A DNA stretch of 64,000 bases. Source: Elgaria multicarinata webbii (taxonomy: Eukaryota; Chordata; Lepidosauria; Squamata; Anguidae). Location: positions 97,064,001-97,128,000 of the forward strand of contig NC_086177.1 in assembly GCF_023053635.1 (NCBI RefSeq). The letters are read 5' to 3'. Shown piece after piece: positions 43,360-54,499 of this stretch (positions are counted from its first letter, which is position 1; every line of letters starts with the position of its first letter). The notes under the pieces were generated by a model. That model made no database searches and was not told the origin of the DNA. It was given only the letters and a program-made list of their open reading frames with translations. The translations under genes were made by a program, and so were the position numbers.

Positions 43360-44490
43360 TAGAGAGGGAGCTGTAAAATGTGAAAATGGATCTGAAGCAA
43401 GAACTGATTGGGTCTGGAGAGTGGAACAACAGGCCAGACTGATTTGCCGTAGACTTTCGAAAGTACAGATAGCTCCGCTTGAAGAAGAATTAGAGAACAA
43501 ACAGTTCAGTACAGAGTTGGTAAAGATTTGACTGCCTAAAGGAAGCAAAGCTTCAGATTGACCAGATAAATACAGACTTGAATACGGAGCATAACAACGC
43601 ACAGAAGACTGAACATGATTGCCAGCCATTTGATTATCAGTACAAGGAACTTCAGGTCAAATGACAGGAAATGGAGAGTACTGTGAAGTCTGAATACAAA
43701 TCTTGTGACACTCCTTTGGAGGCAAAGATAGCACAACTGGAAGAACAGCTGGAATCAGAGACAAAAGAGTGCCAGAATCCCAGCAAGCATGTGCAATATA
43801 TGGAGAAGAAACTGAAGGATATTGTCCTGAAAGTAGAGGATGGCAGTTGTAAAGATAACAAGGGGATCCCAGGTGGAAATCGTGTGGTCCATTGTTTGGG
43901 ATACCTATGAGGGCAAGGGGAGCGTTTGTTGACTTTGAGTTGGAGGCACTCCAAGAGGTCCAACAAAGGTGTTCCTCCAAGAGGTTGATCCAATAATGTA
44001 GTGGGTGTGGGTCACAGAGTTGTTAAAAGTAATGGGATCTTTGGCATATATGAGGACATGTATCATTAAAGGGGGGAGAAGTATGTAAAGCCTGTCTTAG
44101 AGGAGAGTGGAAGGAGCATGGAGTAGAAGCAGGAGAGAGCAAAGTTTGGGTTGAAGAGAGAAGTTGAGCGGAAAGAGGGAGCTGGAAGGAGAGGAGGCAG
44201 AAGGAAGGAATTGAAGGAGAAGGGGAAGGAAGGAGAGAGAAATCGTCAGTGTCATGAGGAGATAGTCAGCACTTTAATGAAGAGTGCACCTCCACACACA
44301 CACAGAGGCAACCAAGGACTAAAGAACAGGGATAAACAACTCTTGCTGATCCAGTAAAACTAGCATTGCTCTTCACAGGGAATTGTGGGTTAAAAAGGGA
44401 ACTGAAAATAGTTGATTAATAGTTGTGTTGTTTAGTTCATGTTATTAATCCCTAAACCTTCTTAAGCAAAGTAAATTGTGTTAAATACAT
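43360..44490 (+). pseudogene. myosin-tail-like composite fossil (copy 10) with full tail
   Basis: A short linker (MDLKQELIGSGEWNNRP) precedes [13 protein letters not shown]-like, [19 protein letters not shown] and [13 protein letters not shown]. In MYH9 the corresponding order is ALEAKIGQLEEQLEQEAKE then KKLKEIFMQVEDE (from memory). The purine-rich tail then continues to the CTTAAGCAAAGTAAATTGTG segment. It shows the most C-terminal myosin text of any copy. It is broken in a few places. Confidence 0.6.
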
Positions 44491-44495
44491 ATTTT

Positions 44496-44646
44496 GGCCC
44501 TTTCTACACTTCAGGCCTTTGGGGACGAGAGGCGGGACGATCCCAGACTTACCTGCTCCCGGTATCCCCTGTGCACCATTTGGATGCACAGGGACAATCC
44601 AGGGACAATCCCGGGGCGTGGGGGGAGGCAGGTGTAGAAAGGGCCC
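44496..44646. mobile_element. short inverted-repeat element (GGCCCTTTCTACAC family)
   Basis: It begins GGCCCTTTCTACACTTC and ends GGTGTAGAAAGGGCCC, with a core GTATCCCCTGTGCACCATTT related to the GGCCTTAGCTAGACC family. It is inserted in the tail of composite copy 10. Confidence 0.75.
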
Positions 44647-44690
44647 TTGTTTGTCTCTGGAGTGATTGTAATGTGCCTCTCCTCATCCTA

Positions 44691-44884
44691 GGCCTAATCT
44701 ACACGAAGCAGGGTATTGCACTATTAAAGTAGTATGAAAGCAGTATATAAAAGGCAGGAGCCACACTACTGCTTGGTAGTGGTATTGAAGTGCACTGACA
44801 ACTGTTGGGCCCCATTGACACATACCATATACCGCTTTCATACTGCTTTCATAGAGCAATATCCTGCTTGGTCTACATTAGGCC
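44691..44884. mobile_element. palindromic inverted-repeat element (CTACACCAAGC family)
   Basis: It begins GGCCTAATCTACACGAAGC and ends GCTTGGTCTACATTAGGCC, with the usual TATATAAAAGGCAGGAGCC module. Confidence 0.8.
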
Positions 44885-45239
44885 CTAGCCATAGAAGCAG
44901 GGAAAGGTTCACCTGACTGGCAGCGGCTGATCATGGATAGATATCTCCCATGTGTCTGGGAGACCATCTAAAAGGTGTTTTTTGTAATGCAGAAAGATTT
45001 GAATGCTTAAATTTGCTTTGGATGGAACATGTAGAATTTCAGTGTTGTGTTTTAGATCTTGTGGGCTAGTGGCTTTTAAATGAAAACAGTTTTCAGTTAT
45101 TACAGCAGAAAGGTTGCATAACTTGGCATTCGAACCTGGAGAGGAGTAAGGAAAATGTAACACAAGTAGCCGTTCCTCGAATATGAAACTCCCACAGAGC
45201 ACCATGCTAGATTCTCTGAGTTTAGATTATATTTATTGG

Positions 45240-45790
45240 GACACCACGTTCTAATCAAGTTATTTCTGTGATTAATTAAGGCAACAATCCAACACAGAGT
45301 TAACCATGCTTGATGTCCAAGCTGAATGACTACAATATGTTCTATGTGGGGCTGCCCTTAACGCTGTTTTGGAAAATTCAACTGGTGGAGAATGCCGCTG
45401 CCAAAGAGCTAGTGCGTGTGTGGTGGTCAGATCATGTGATACCCAGTCTGCAAAGCGGTATTGGTTGCCAGTACATTTCCGAGCCTAGTTTGGAGCACAG
45501 TCCTGTGGAGTGTGGAAGCTTCAGAAAATCCTATGCCTTGCTGTGCTGATCTTGCTGGAAGTGTGGGTGAAACACAGCTAGCTTCGAAAGGAAAACAAGA
45601 TAATAGATAGAGGACCCCCAAGTTTTCTAGACTGTCTTTTGACCTGTGCTGAGCTTCCTTCTCTTCTTAGGGTTGCTGACCTCACTTCCTACTTCTTTAT
45701 GCTCTTGCCTCGCAGAGAGGAGACATCTTTTCAGTCTCCCTCCATCCTAAGTGGGGGACTCTCCTATCCAATGTGCATTTCCTGCAATAA
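45240..45790 (+). mobile_element. L2-like LINE 3' remnant
   Basis: Translation gives KIQLVENAAAKELV followed by a DHVIPSLQS segment. This fits the QLVQNAAARL ... DHI.P.L..LHWLP pattern of the L2/CR1-group ORF2 C-terminus. It is heavily degraded. Confidence 0.55.
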
Positions 45791-46495
45791 AATGCGAGCT
45801 TTCTTATTCCTTTGACTTCTGTCTTCATGGTGCTGGGTTGGCACCACCTCCTTCCACAACCCTGTGCTTTCCGTCAACTGGGATGTTGTCAAGTAATCCC
45901 AATGCTGGTGAGAGAGCACAGGGTTTCTGGGCAGCCATCCAGGTCCTGGAGCCACCCTACCCTCTTCATTCCACCAGTCTCTGCCCCCGAGTTGGCCCTG
46001 GATTGGCCGCAGAGTGACGTTATATGGGGGAAACAACATTACATGTCACTCCCTTTGAAAAAGTCTAACTGATGAGGCACAGATCCACAGCCACGATGGG
46101 GCTTTCCCCACGTAGACCCTCCCCCAAATCTCCAGTGTGATTCATCCAGGGCAAGCCCATGGGTGGAGCTCAGTTCTCATCAGGATCTTGCTGTTCTGCT
46201 AACAGTTCTCAAGAGGACAAGAGGACAGAAAAGATTCCGCATCCCTTTCTTCCAATCTTTTTTTTTTTTAACTCACCTAAACAGACTCCTGATCCTGCAA
46301 TGCCTGGTCTCACCTGTCTCTGCCCACTATCCTGCCCCCTTTTCAAACTCCTCAAAGATGTCTTGGGTTGCTTTTTTGTAACCGCAAAGCAGGTATTGTG
46401 GTTCTTTGTGTGGTGGCTGCAAGAGGGAAGGGATCAGGTCCCCTTGGGAACACAGGATTGCTCTCTTAAAAAGCCAGTGTTAATTTTAAAGAGTG
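45791..46495. other. no gene recognised
   Basis: Open frames here lack domains, signal peptides or splice context that would support a gene. Confidence 0.4.
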
Positions 46496-46621
46496 TTCCC
46501 CAACCTGGGGCCTCTCAGATGTTTCGGACTATAACTCCCAGCATCCCAGACCATTGGCCATGTTGGCTGGGGCTGATAAGAGCTGTGGTCTGAAGCATCT
46601 GAAGGACACCAGGTTGGGGGG
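46496..46621. repeat. foldback repeat, ~126 bp
   Basis: TCCCCAACCTGGGGCCTCTC on the left mirrors AAGGACACCAGGTTGGGGGG on the right, with ACTATAACTCCCAGCATCCC in the left arm. It is a common amniote-type palindromic repeat. Arms of the same family occur near 2505 and 47715. Confidence 0.7.
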
Positions 46622-48890
46622 AGTCTTCTTTCAAGCCTTGAACAGTTTAGACCAAATTATTTGAAGGATTACCTTCACTCGTACCAGCCTCTCCTGAGTC
46701 TGAAATCATCGTCTGAGGCCCTTCTTGTATGCCTGCTTTTGAGGACATACATCACATCTTGTGGAAAGGAGCTTTGATGTCTGAAGAGAAATTTCCCAGT
46801 TCTTCTTCTTACTTAGCACACATTGATGGATCGGCCAGACCTTCATCAGATGAACACCAAATTCAAACATGAGAAAGGAAGGGATCGTCCACATGTCTGT
46901 TCCACGGATGATTTGGATTTTCCAAAACGTAATTGAAAATTACACTTCTATTTTCCAGTTAGTCGGTAATGCTCAAATAATAGCAGGGAAGAAGAAAGAT
47001 TATGTCCATCATTCTGTCCGGGAACATTTAGTTCTTGCTGGGAATGCTGCCTTTTTGGTAAGATGAGTACCAGGAGAATTTTATCATTGGTAGATGGGGC
47101 AGTGTTCAAATTACTGGGCGGGGGAGAGCATGAGACACAGGGAACCCAGTCCCTGTACCGTTTAGCTACTGTTTTTAGAAGGTTTCAGGATGGGGTGTGG
47201 TTTGGACTAAAATTGGAAGGAATTGGTGTTGGGCGTGTGGATTTCTGGAAGACTCCCCTATTTCCCCATACAAAACTGAGTACCGAAAGCATTGCCTTTT
47301 GTCTTAAGCTTTGGCCTCACATGGATGATTTTTTTTAAAATAGCTTTCTTCCTATTGAGAACAGAAGGTGGGGAGGCAATTAAAACCCCTTTCTCTCCAA
47401 ACCATGTTCCAAATCCAGTTTGGGACAGAGGGGAGAGAACACCAGGTTGTTTGTTTGTTTAAAAAAGAATCATCTTGTGTAGTTTGATCCTGAGATGGCA
47501 ACGTGTCTGTTTTGGCCATCTTCATAAGGTTTTTGAGCTGGGCATTGTATCTCCAAAGCTTCAGTGCATTTGGATTCAGAAATATGTCCTTTTAGTGTTT
47601 CTGTAGTTCAGCTCCCAAGAACAAGATTTCTCACTACGCTTGGATAGAAACAGGAGAGAAAGATTAAGGAAGTAGATGACCAAAAAAATATAATTGTGTG
47701 TGTTTAAATCCCTCCTAATGCCTACAACTCCCACCATACTCAGCCAGCATGGTCCTTACTGCAAAAGAAATATATTGTAATCAAACCAACCACTTGTCCC
47801 TCCACACAGAAATTGTATTTAATTCCTTTTTTGCAACTAGCTGCTCAGTTTCCTGGAAATCTCCCACAAGATTTACAATGATGATGCACCTTATGCCCTC
47901 ATCTTTCATCATACATACCCAGGAGATCTTCCATTTCCAACAATGAGAATCTCGTTCCAAGGTCAAGGTACAAAACTGAAGTTGGAAGGAGAAGTTTCCA
48001 GATGTTCTCTTAATTAGAGAGATATTCTTCCCACCAGATAGACAACTTTTGCTGTCTCTCTTGAATGTGAAACTCAGTACACAAACATATCAATTCCCCC
48101 CACCCCAAAAAAAACCCTATTGTGGATGGCTGTTTACTCACTCTCTCATTTGAGAAGGCAACTTTTTTCATAGCAGCTGACCTTTGTGACACCTTGACTT
48201 GGTCTACACTTCTGCATTTTCCGCTAACCTCTGGAGCTTCTGACCTAAACTTAACTAAACTTAGTTTCCAACTAATATAATAGGTTGACAGCAAAGGAGC
48301 AGTGATGGGTAGGAAGGGTTGCTTAAACGTCTCCCCAGCAGCAGCTTTTCTCCCCAAAATTCTCCCTGGGCCATTTTTTTCGGGGGGGGGGTGTCCTTTC
48401 TAGTCTCAGAAGCCACCAAAATAGGGGGAGAGCAAAAACAAGCTTCAGGGAGTGTTACAGGGGTCAAAGAGAGCCAGCCCTAGACATTTCTCTGTCTGAG
48501 GTGAAGGACAAGATGGCAACCCTCTCAGTCCACCTATAGGAATTGACTGGATCTTATTTCAGCACCAGTGACAGGACAGAATCCTCTGAGTATAGCTGTC
48601 TAATTTTATGGGTGTGGGACTGTTGTCAGGAGCGGGGTGGGGTGCATGGAGCAAAAATCTCTTCCAAGGCATGAGATCCATAAGCCTTGAGACTTTATTT
48701 CTACTACTTTCTTCCATCCTGGCTCTGATACTTGTGTATAGGAATTGGACTGAATCTGGGAGGGAAAGGTTTGCAAAGATGAAGAGATGGATCCTGGTTC
48801 TAGAAGAAGATGGGAGGATGCACAGAGATGTGATAAGAGTGCTTGAAAATCAAAATGAGGGGTATGAGCTAGGAGACATAGCATTCAAAT
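46622..48890. other. no gene recognised
   Basis: Apart from a short foldback arm near 47715-47760, no repeat family or coding exon was recognised in this unique-looking stretch. Confidence 0.45.
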
Positions 48891-48894
48891 GAGA

Positions 48895-49740
48895 GATGGT
48901 GATATGCAGTTTGCATAGGGATTGGGAGAAGCAGGCCTAGAAAAGAAGTGACTTCTTCATGCAGCACATTCATTTCCACAAGATGTAGTGATGGCCACCT
49001 TTTTGGATGGCTTTAAAAGGGAATTGGACAAATTTGTAAGGTTATTGATGGCCATTTCTACACCAGCCCGAAAATGCGGGCTGGTCAAGGCCACGTCCCT
49101 GTGCATTCAAATAACACACAGGAACTCCCAGGAGGAAGGAGGGATGAGAATGGGTTTTCCCAAGGATAAATACTCCCTGGAAAAACCCGATTCTTCCTGT
49201 GGTCTCAGGATTGTCCCGAGACCACGAGAGGTGTGGCTGCCCATCCCAGTTTCTTCCCTCCTCCCCTTGAGTAGCGGGGATCAGTAGAGGGAAGGAACTG
49301 GCCCGGGAGAAATCAGGGGTAGGGGGGAGCAGGGTCGGGGCTTCTTCTTTAAAAAAAAACCAAAAAAACCTTATGTTTCATTTGAGTGCACATGCACTCA
49401 TCTCCTTTAAAAGAAAATGGCAGGCGTGCACCCTCCTTCCTCCCAAGATGTCGCGCCTGCATGTGGACTAAGGGGAGGATCTCACAAGCAGGATATTGTG
49501 AGATCCTCCCCCCTCCCTCCCTCTACACTGGTATGGCTGATGGCTTCTAGTCCTGACGCCTATGTGCTACCTCCAGTATCAGAGGCAGCAAGCCTTCATG
49601 CACCAATTGCTGGGGAACATGGGCAGGAAGATGCTGTTGCACTGATGTCTTGCTTGTGGCCACTGTGTGACCAGAATGCTGGACTAAATGGACCCTTGGT
49701 CTGATCCAGCATGGCTCTGGATCTTCTTCTGTTCTAAAAG
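48895..49740 (+). repeat. LINE-tail-like repeat, split by an inverted-repeat element
   Basis: The left part has TTTTTGGATGGCTTTAAAAG and AATTGGACAAATTTGTAAGG. The right part has CTACCTCCAGTATCAGAGGC and CTGGACTAAATGGACCCTTG, ending GGTCTGATCCAGCATGGCTC. Together they form a reptile LINE-derived tail. The insertion at 49049-49536 separates them. Confidence 0.6.
49049..49536. mobile_element. non-autonomous inverted-repeat DNA element, long form
   Basis: It begins GGCCATTTCTACACCAGCC and ends CTCTACACTGGTATGGC, imperfect inverted ends. It has internal hairpins and an AAAGGAGATGAGTGCATGTG-like module shared in reverse with 14580-15062. Confidence 0.55.
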
Positions 49741-49779
49741 ATGGGAAGGTATGAGGCTCGCCCATTTAAGCCCAACATT

Positions 49780-49909
49780 GGCTATGGCTAGACCAGGCCT
49801 ATATCCTGGGATCGTCCCTGTGCATCCAAATGACACACAGGGGATCCTGGGAGCAGGCAGGGATGACCCCTCCATTTGCCTGGGATAGTCCTTAGGTCTA
49901 GCTAAGGCC
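49780..49909 (-). mobile_element. short inverted-repeat DNA element (GGCCTTAGCTAGACC family)
   Basis: GGCTATGGCTAGACCAGGCC on the left and CCTTAGGTCTAGCTAAGGCC on the right flank the GACACACAGGGGATCC core. Confidence 0.75.
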
Positions 49910-49987
49910 ATTGTCTACTCTAACTAGCAGGAAGTGGCTCTCCAAGAAGTCAGACAGAGATTTTTCTTACCCCTGCTACTTGAGCTC

Positions 49988-49990
49988 CAT

Positions 49991-50041
<51 letters not shown>

Positions 50042-50098
50042 TAGCATTTTTATACCACCCAATAGCCAAAGCTCCCTGGGCAGTTCAAAAAAACCAAG
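49988..50098 (-). repeat. LINE-tail-like repeat with long (TTTA)n
   Basis: Over 50 bp of TTTA repeats lead into TATACCACCCAATAGCCAAA and GCTCCCTGGGCAGTTC. It belongs to the 8108 family. Confidence 0.7.
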
Positions 50099-50159
50099 GA
50101 AACTGAACCTGGGTTTTTCTGCATGGATGAGGGATGTCTGTGTTTTTTAGACTTTGGCA

Positions 50160-50237
50160 TAATATTATTATGATAATGATGATAATAATAATAATTTGTT
50201 ATTATTTGTTAATGTGTACTACAATTATTATTATTAT

Positions 50238-50287
<50 letters not shown>

Positions 50288-50290
50288 TGC
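50160..50290. repeat. (TAA)n/(ATT)n microsatellite
   Basis: Mixed TTA and TAA tracts; the longest run is about 60 bp of TAA ending at about 50288. Confidence 0.9.
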
Positions 50291-51519
50291 ACTACACATA
50301 AACAGATAATAAATTAATAATGTATACAGTGCATTTCAGTTGCAATCCTATGCACATTTACCTGGGAATAATCTCCATTTCATTCAAATAAGCACGCATA
50401 CGATTGTGCTGTCAGAATGTTCAAAGCTTTTCACAGTAACCTCTCATTAATATTTACGAGAGCCCTGAAAAGTAGGGATGCATTATTATCCCCATACTGC
50501 AGGTGGAAAGGACACTGCAGCTGAAATATAGTCTAAGGCTGCCTGGTAAGTTCATGGCTGAAGTGATGCTTGAAGTGGGGGTGATGGTCCCAAGCTCACA
50601 TTCTTAGCTACTAGATTTCACCTGGTCTGCACAAGGCGTATCACTTGTACACCCATTAAAAGGAAACAGTAACATTCACTTCAATATTTGCAAAGCGTTT
50701 CTTCCTTGCTTTTTTATTTTATTTTAACCCCCCAAAATGCACAGAGAGTATGGAGTTTACTGAGGACAGGCAACCTCTTGGTAGTCTGGCCACATTAAAG
50801 ACTCGGTGGAAAACTCAAAGCCACCAATGCAAATAGCTTTGGAACAACTTGAAAGGGAGAGGTTGCTGCAGTAAGCACAAATGGTTGGACCTCGGGCCTC
50901 TTAACCATAAGATAAAGTGAAAGCAGACCAAGGCTGTAGTGTGTATAGAGCACGTCTTTCTCCGTCATAATGTGTTTTGGTGGTTTCCACAAGGCAATTT
51001 AAAAGGGGGGGGATTCTCCCTCCCAGAGAGCTGACCTTAAATGATGATGAAGTTATTGCTGGACCCTGAAGCCTACCAAAACCCTCTTTCAGTCGGCACG
51101 GGCTCTGGACAAGTCTCAAACAGAAGCTTCAAAAATGATCTCATTAAACTGGACCACAGGACAGTGGATGATATATCGGCTACATCCCAGCTGCCATCAT
51201 TTGCCAGGGTCAGTCTACAATTGAGGAGAGATTGGGGGAATGTCATTTTAAAAATGTCTTTGCATCCTGATTCTGGGCATGCATGGACATGCATACACTA
51301 AGACACAACATGCCAGCACACTGCTGCCCTCCCCTGCTCCCAACTCCTAGCCGCTGCTTCCCTGCTCGCCTGCCAACCCAGGAGACTTACCATTGGACTC
51401 CCCCTTCTCAGCCACTCCCCCCACTCCCTCCCAGCACTCCCCCGCCACTGGTTCAGCAGTGATATGTTTCAATGGCAGCTGCATCAGCTGTGTTTATATA
51501 TCCTGCTGCTTATGTATTT
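50291..51519. other. no gene recognised
   Basis: The motif near 50340 (AATCCTATGCACATTTACCT) is a commonly repeated amniote word, but no gene is apparent. Confidence 0.45.
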
Positions 51520-51610
51520 ATTTATTTATTTATTTATTACATTTCTATACCGCCCAATAGCCAGAGCTCTCTGGGTGGTTCACAAAAATTAAAAACATTC
51601 AAAGTATAAA
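51520..51610 (-). repeat. LINE-tail-like interspersed repeat
   Basis: A (TTTA)n head is followed by TATACCGCCCAATAGCCAGA and GCTCTCTGGGTGGTTCACAA. It is one of the better preserved members of its family. Confidence 0.75.
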
Positions 51611-52119
51611 ACAACACAAGGTTCTTCTCATAGCTCAGAACCTCCAGCATACAAAGTTCTTCTCATAGCTCAGAACCTCCTGCATGTCATAGCTCGGAAA
51701 CCTCCAACATACAAAGTTCCATGCCTCACATTGCTACACATCACCTTAGCATTTTATATAGATAGATAAGGCTGGTATTTTTAGTATTTTGGCCCCATCT
51801 CTTTTGCCTTCGATCCCATCCACCCCTGGAATGGAGCCCCTGAGAACTTCTCCACAATAGAATTCAGCCCTTGGGATGAAAGAAATTTAACACCCTTGAA
51901 TCTATAGCTAACTCATTCTTGTAGTCCAAATTCTTATGTAGTCAAAAACCTGATCTATGCCCAGCCAGCGGTTTGGGAGTGAAGATGGCTGTTGCGAGGG
52001 GGAGGAGCTGAATGAAGGCACCCCTCGTGGCGCAGAATTTGGACCACATGAGGTGGGGCGGGGCTGTGTCTATAAAAGGCAGCCCCACCCTCTTTTCCAT
52101 TGGGAAGAGCAAGAAGATT
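51611..52119. other. short direct repeats, otherwise unassigned
   Basis: CTTCTCATAGCTCAGAACCTCC occurs twice in part, with a third degraded copy between 51625 and 51710. The remainder has no recognised feature. Confidence 0.5.
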
Positions 52120-52592
52120 TAGGCCTTTGCTAGACCTACCTTAAAATCCAGGCGAGAGGAGGGGCGAGCTCGCGATGCAACTATCGCGGGCTGTCACCCT
52201 AGTCTACCCATCAGGCATGATGAGCTAAAGGAAAGACCCGTCGTGTCCACCATTTTTTTTAAAAAAAAAATTTAAAGGGCCGGCTGTGCAGGAGCGCACG
52301 GACGATGAAAAATAGATTTCCTCGTTCCCCCCACCCTGCCCCTGATGGGTGTCGCTCTCCTATGCATGAGTAATTGTACGGAGCCAGGAAAAGCCGCGGA
52401 ATGGGCTACACGCTCGCGGTCTCGGGCTCAGCCCAAGAATGTGGGGCAAACTGGGCTTAAAGGGGTAGGTTATATCCCAGGGCCAGGGAGGATTGATCCC
52501 TCCCTAAGCCCGGGACCCCTTGTGCGTCATCTGGACGCACAGGGGCGATCCCGGGTATCAGCCCGGGATATAGCCTGGTCTAGCAAAGGCCA
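52120..52592. mobile_element. GC-rich non-autonomous inverted-repeat element
   Basis: It begins TAGGCCTTTGCTAGACC and ends GGTCTAGCAAAGGCCA. The interior has CATTTTTTTTAAAAAAAA and the GACGCACAGGGGCGATCC core. It is related to the 16743 and 58070 elements. Confidence 0.75.
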
Positions 52593-54415
52593 CAGTTTAA
52601 GTGAAACATATGTGCAAAACTGAATTCAGCCCTCAGGCTGAAAGAGATTCTCCACCCCTGAAACTACAGAAAGCATTATGGTCAGGCTTTTCTTGGTTGA
52701 ACTTCTCAGTAACAAAAGTAATGTCTACATGTGAGTAGGCAAAGATGAATCTGTTGATATTGTTTTTGCAATTCACCAGCTTTTTTGTGCACATTTCTCT
52801 TATTGCAGGCATCCTTATATGCATTATTGCCTACTGCCTATTTTTTTGCAAGCAGTTTTCCTAATATTCCTTTTTTAACATTATTATCATTAATATACAT
52901 AGATAGATAGTGATAGAGATATGCATATTTTTTACTGAAGAACTCCATTGCAAAATTCAAAGGCGTATAAATTTAGTGGATAACTGAATTTCGGTTTGAA
53001 CTGTGGTATGAAAATGCAAAATTAGGTAAATTCGCATTAAAATGCAAACTTAACAAATTTCTCCCCCATCCCTACTTAGTGAGATGGTTCAAATCTTGCT
53101 TTGGATTTCGATGGTTTCTTGCAAGCCACTGCCTCTCAGCCTACAGCCATCAATTTGTATAATATAGAGGGGATAATACCAACCCAGAGAGCACTGTAGC
53201 AAATTTTAAATGGCAAGTTCAATGCTAGGAATTACTAGAAAGGAACGAAAACAAAATGGTTAGTATCCTTGTCCAACCATCACTCTTGTTGCTTTATTTC
53301 AAAAAGGGCATCTCAGAACTGAATATACATATATATTCGTGCTGGGCCAAATCCTGACCCTATTTCAGGAACTTTATCTTTCCCGGTGAGAGGGGCATTG
53401 TTTTTTCAAGATATTTTGCAGGGAGGATGGAAAATTTGGAGAATTTTCTCCTTGGGGAGGGGACAGCCTTCCCACATGCCTTTTTTAAGTGCAGCCCATT
53501 GCTCAGGGGCCTTCTTCCTATATTTTTAGTTTTTCCCAAAAAAAGAAACCTTCCCTCACCATTTGGAGGAGCCCAGCAGTTCTTAGTAAATGCCTATTGG
53601 AGACCATGGGACCTCACCCTCTCCAATAAGCATTCAGGAAGAAAAAAAGAAGACCCCCTCAACAGCTGGCTACATTTTAAAAGGTATGTGGAAACCCTGT
53701 CCCCCTCCCCAAGGAGAAAATTCTCCATAATTCTCACCTCTCCCAGCCTTTTTTACCTGGGTTTTCTTTTTTTTCCCCATCCCTCACAAAATGCCAAAAA
53801 TTGAATGGTCAAAATTTTCAGCACAACACTAATATGGACTATTACACTCATCCCACTCTATGCTTAACCACACAGACTGAGCATAGATGAAGGGAAAACT
53901 TAAACTCTCCCAAATGACAGCCAAAGTCCACTGCTTGGTGATGCCCAGCACTGAAAGATGCTTACAGAGCCTGCAAACATTTATACTTGAAACTTTTATT
54001 GCATGCTCATGATTGGTCACTCACAGATGTTTGTGGGTCCTTTACATCATCAATCTCCAGGGTGTCTCCCGTGCATTTTGACCTTTATCCAGCTTTTTAA
54101 AAGATCTGAGATAATGTGCCAAGCAGAGTTAATCTGATATATCGTCTGTGTGTAATGATGGAGTTGTGTTATATGGCACCACCATCTAGTGGCTGTATAA
54201 TGAAACACATAGAACTTGCAGACAAATTAAGTCCCAGAATCAAAGCACATATCTGCCAGCGTAAAGGAGCCAATCTTAATCCCACAAAGAATCTGGAAGA
54301 AAAATCTTTGGTAAATTGTGGGGTAAAAAGCCTGGTGTGTTGGCAGCCTACAACTCGGATCACTGTATTTCTGCCCTTTTTAGTTTCATTCAGACTGCAA
54401 TCTCTCTTCACAGAC
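52593..54415. other. no gene recognised
   Basis: AT-rich unique-looking sequence. Longer open frames (for example 53427-53804) have no recognisable domain and no conserved features. Confidence 0.45.
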
Positions 54416-54499
54416 ATAGAATCATAGAATAGTAGAGTTGGAAGGGGCCTATAAGGCCATAGAGTCCAACACCCTGCTCAATGCAGGAATCCACCATAA

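Noticed and set aside
43092-43400. Isoleucine- and serine-rich open frame on the minus strand
   Set aside because: It is produced by the (TAA)n tail of the L1 and an adjoining CTG-rich run.
46159-46593. 144-codon open frame
   Set aside because: It has no domain, signal or splice context and overlaps a foldback repeat at its end.
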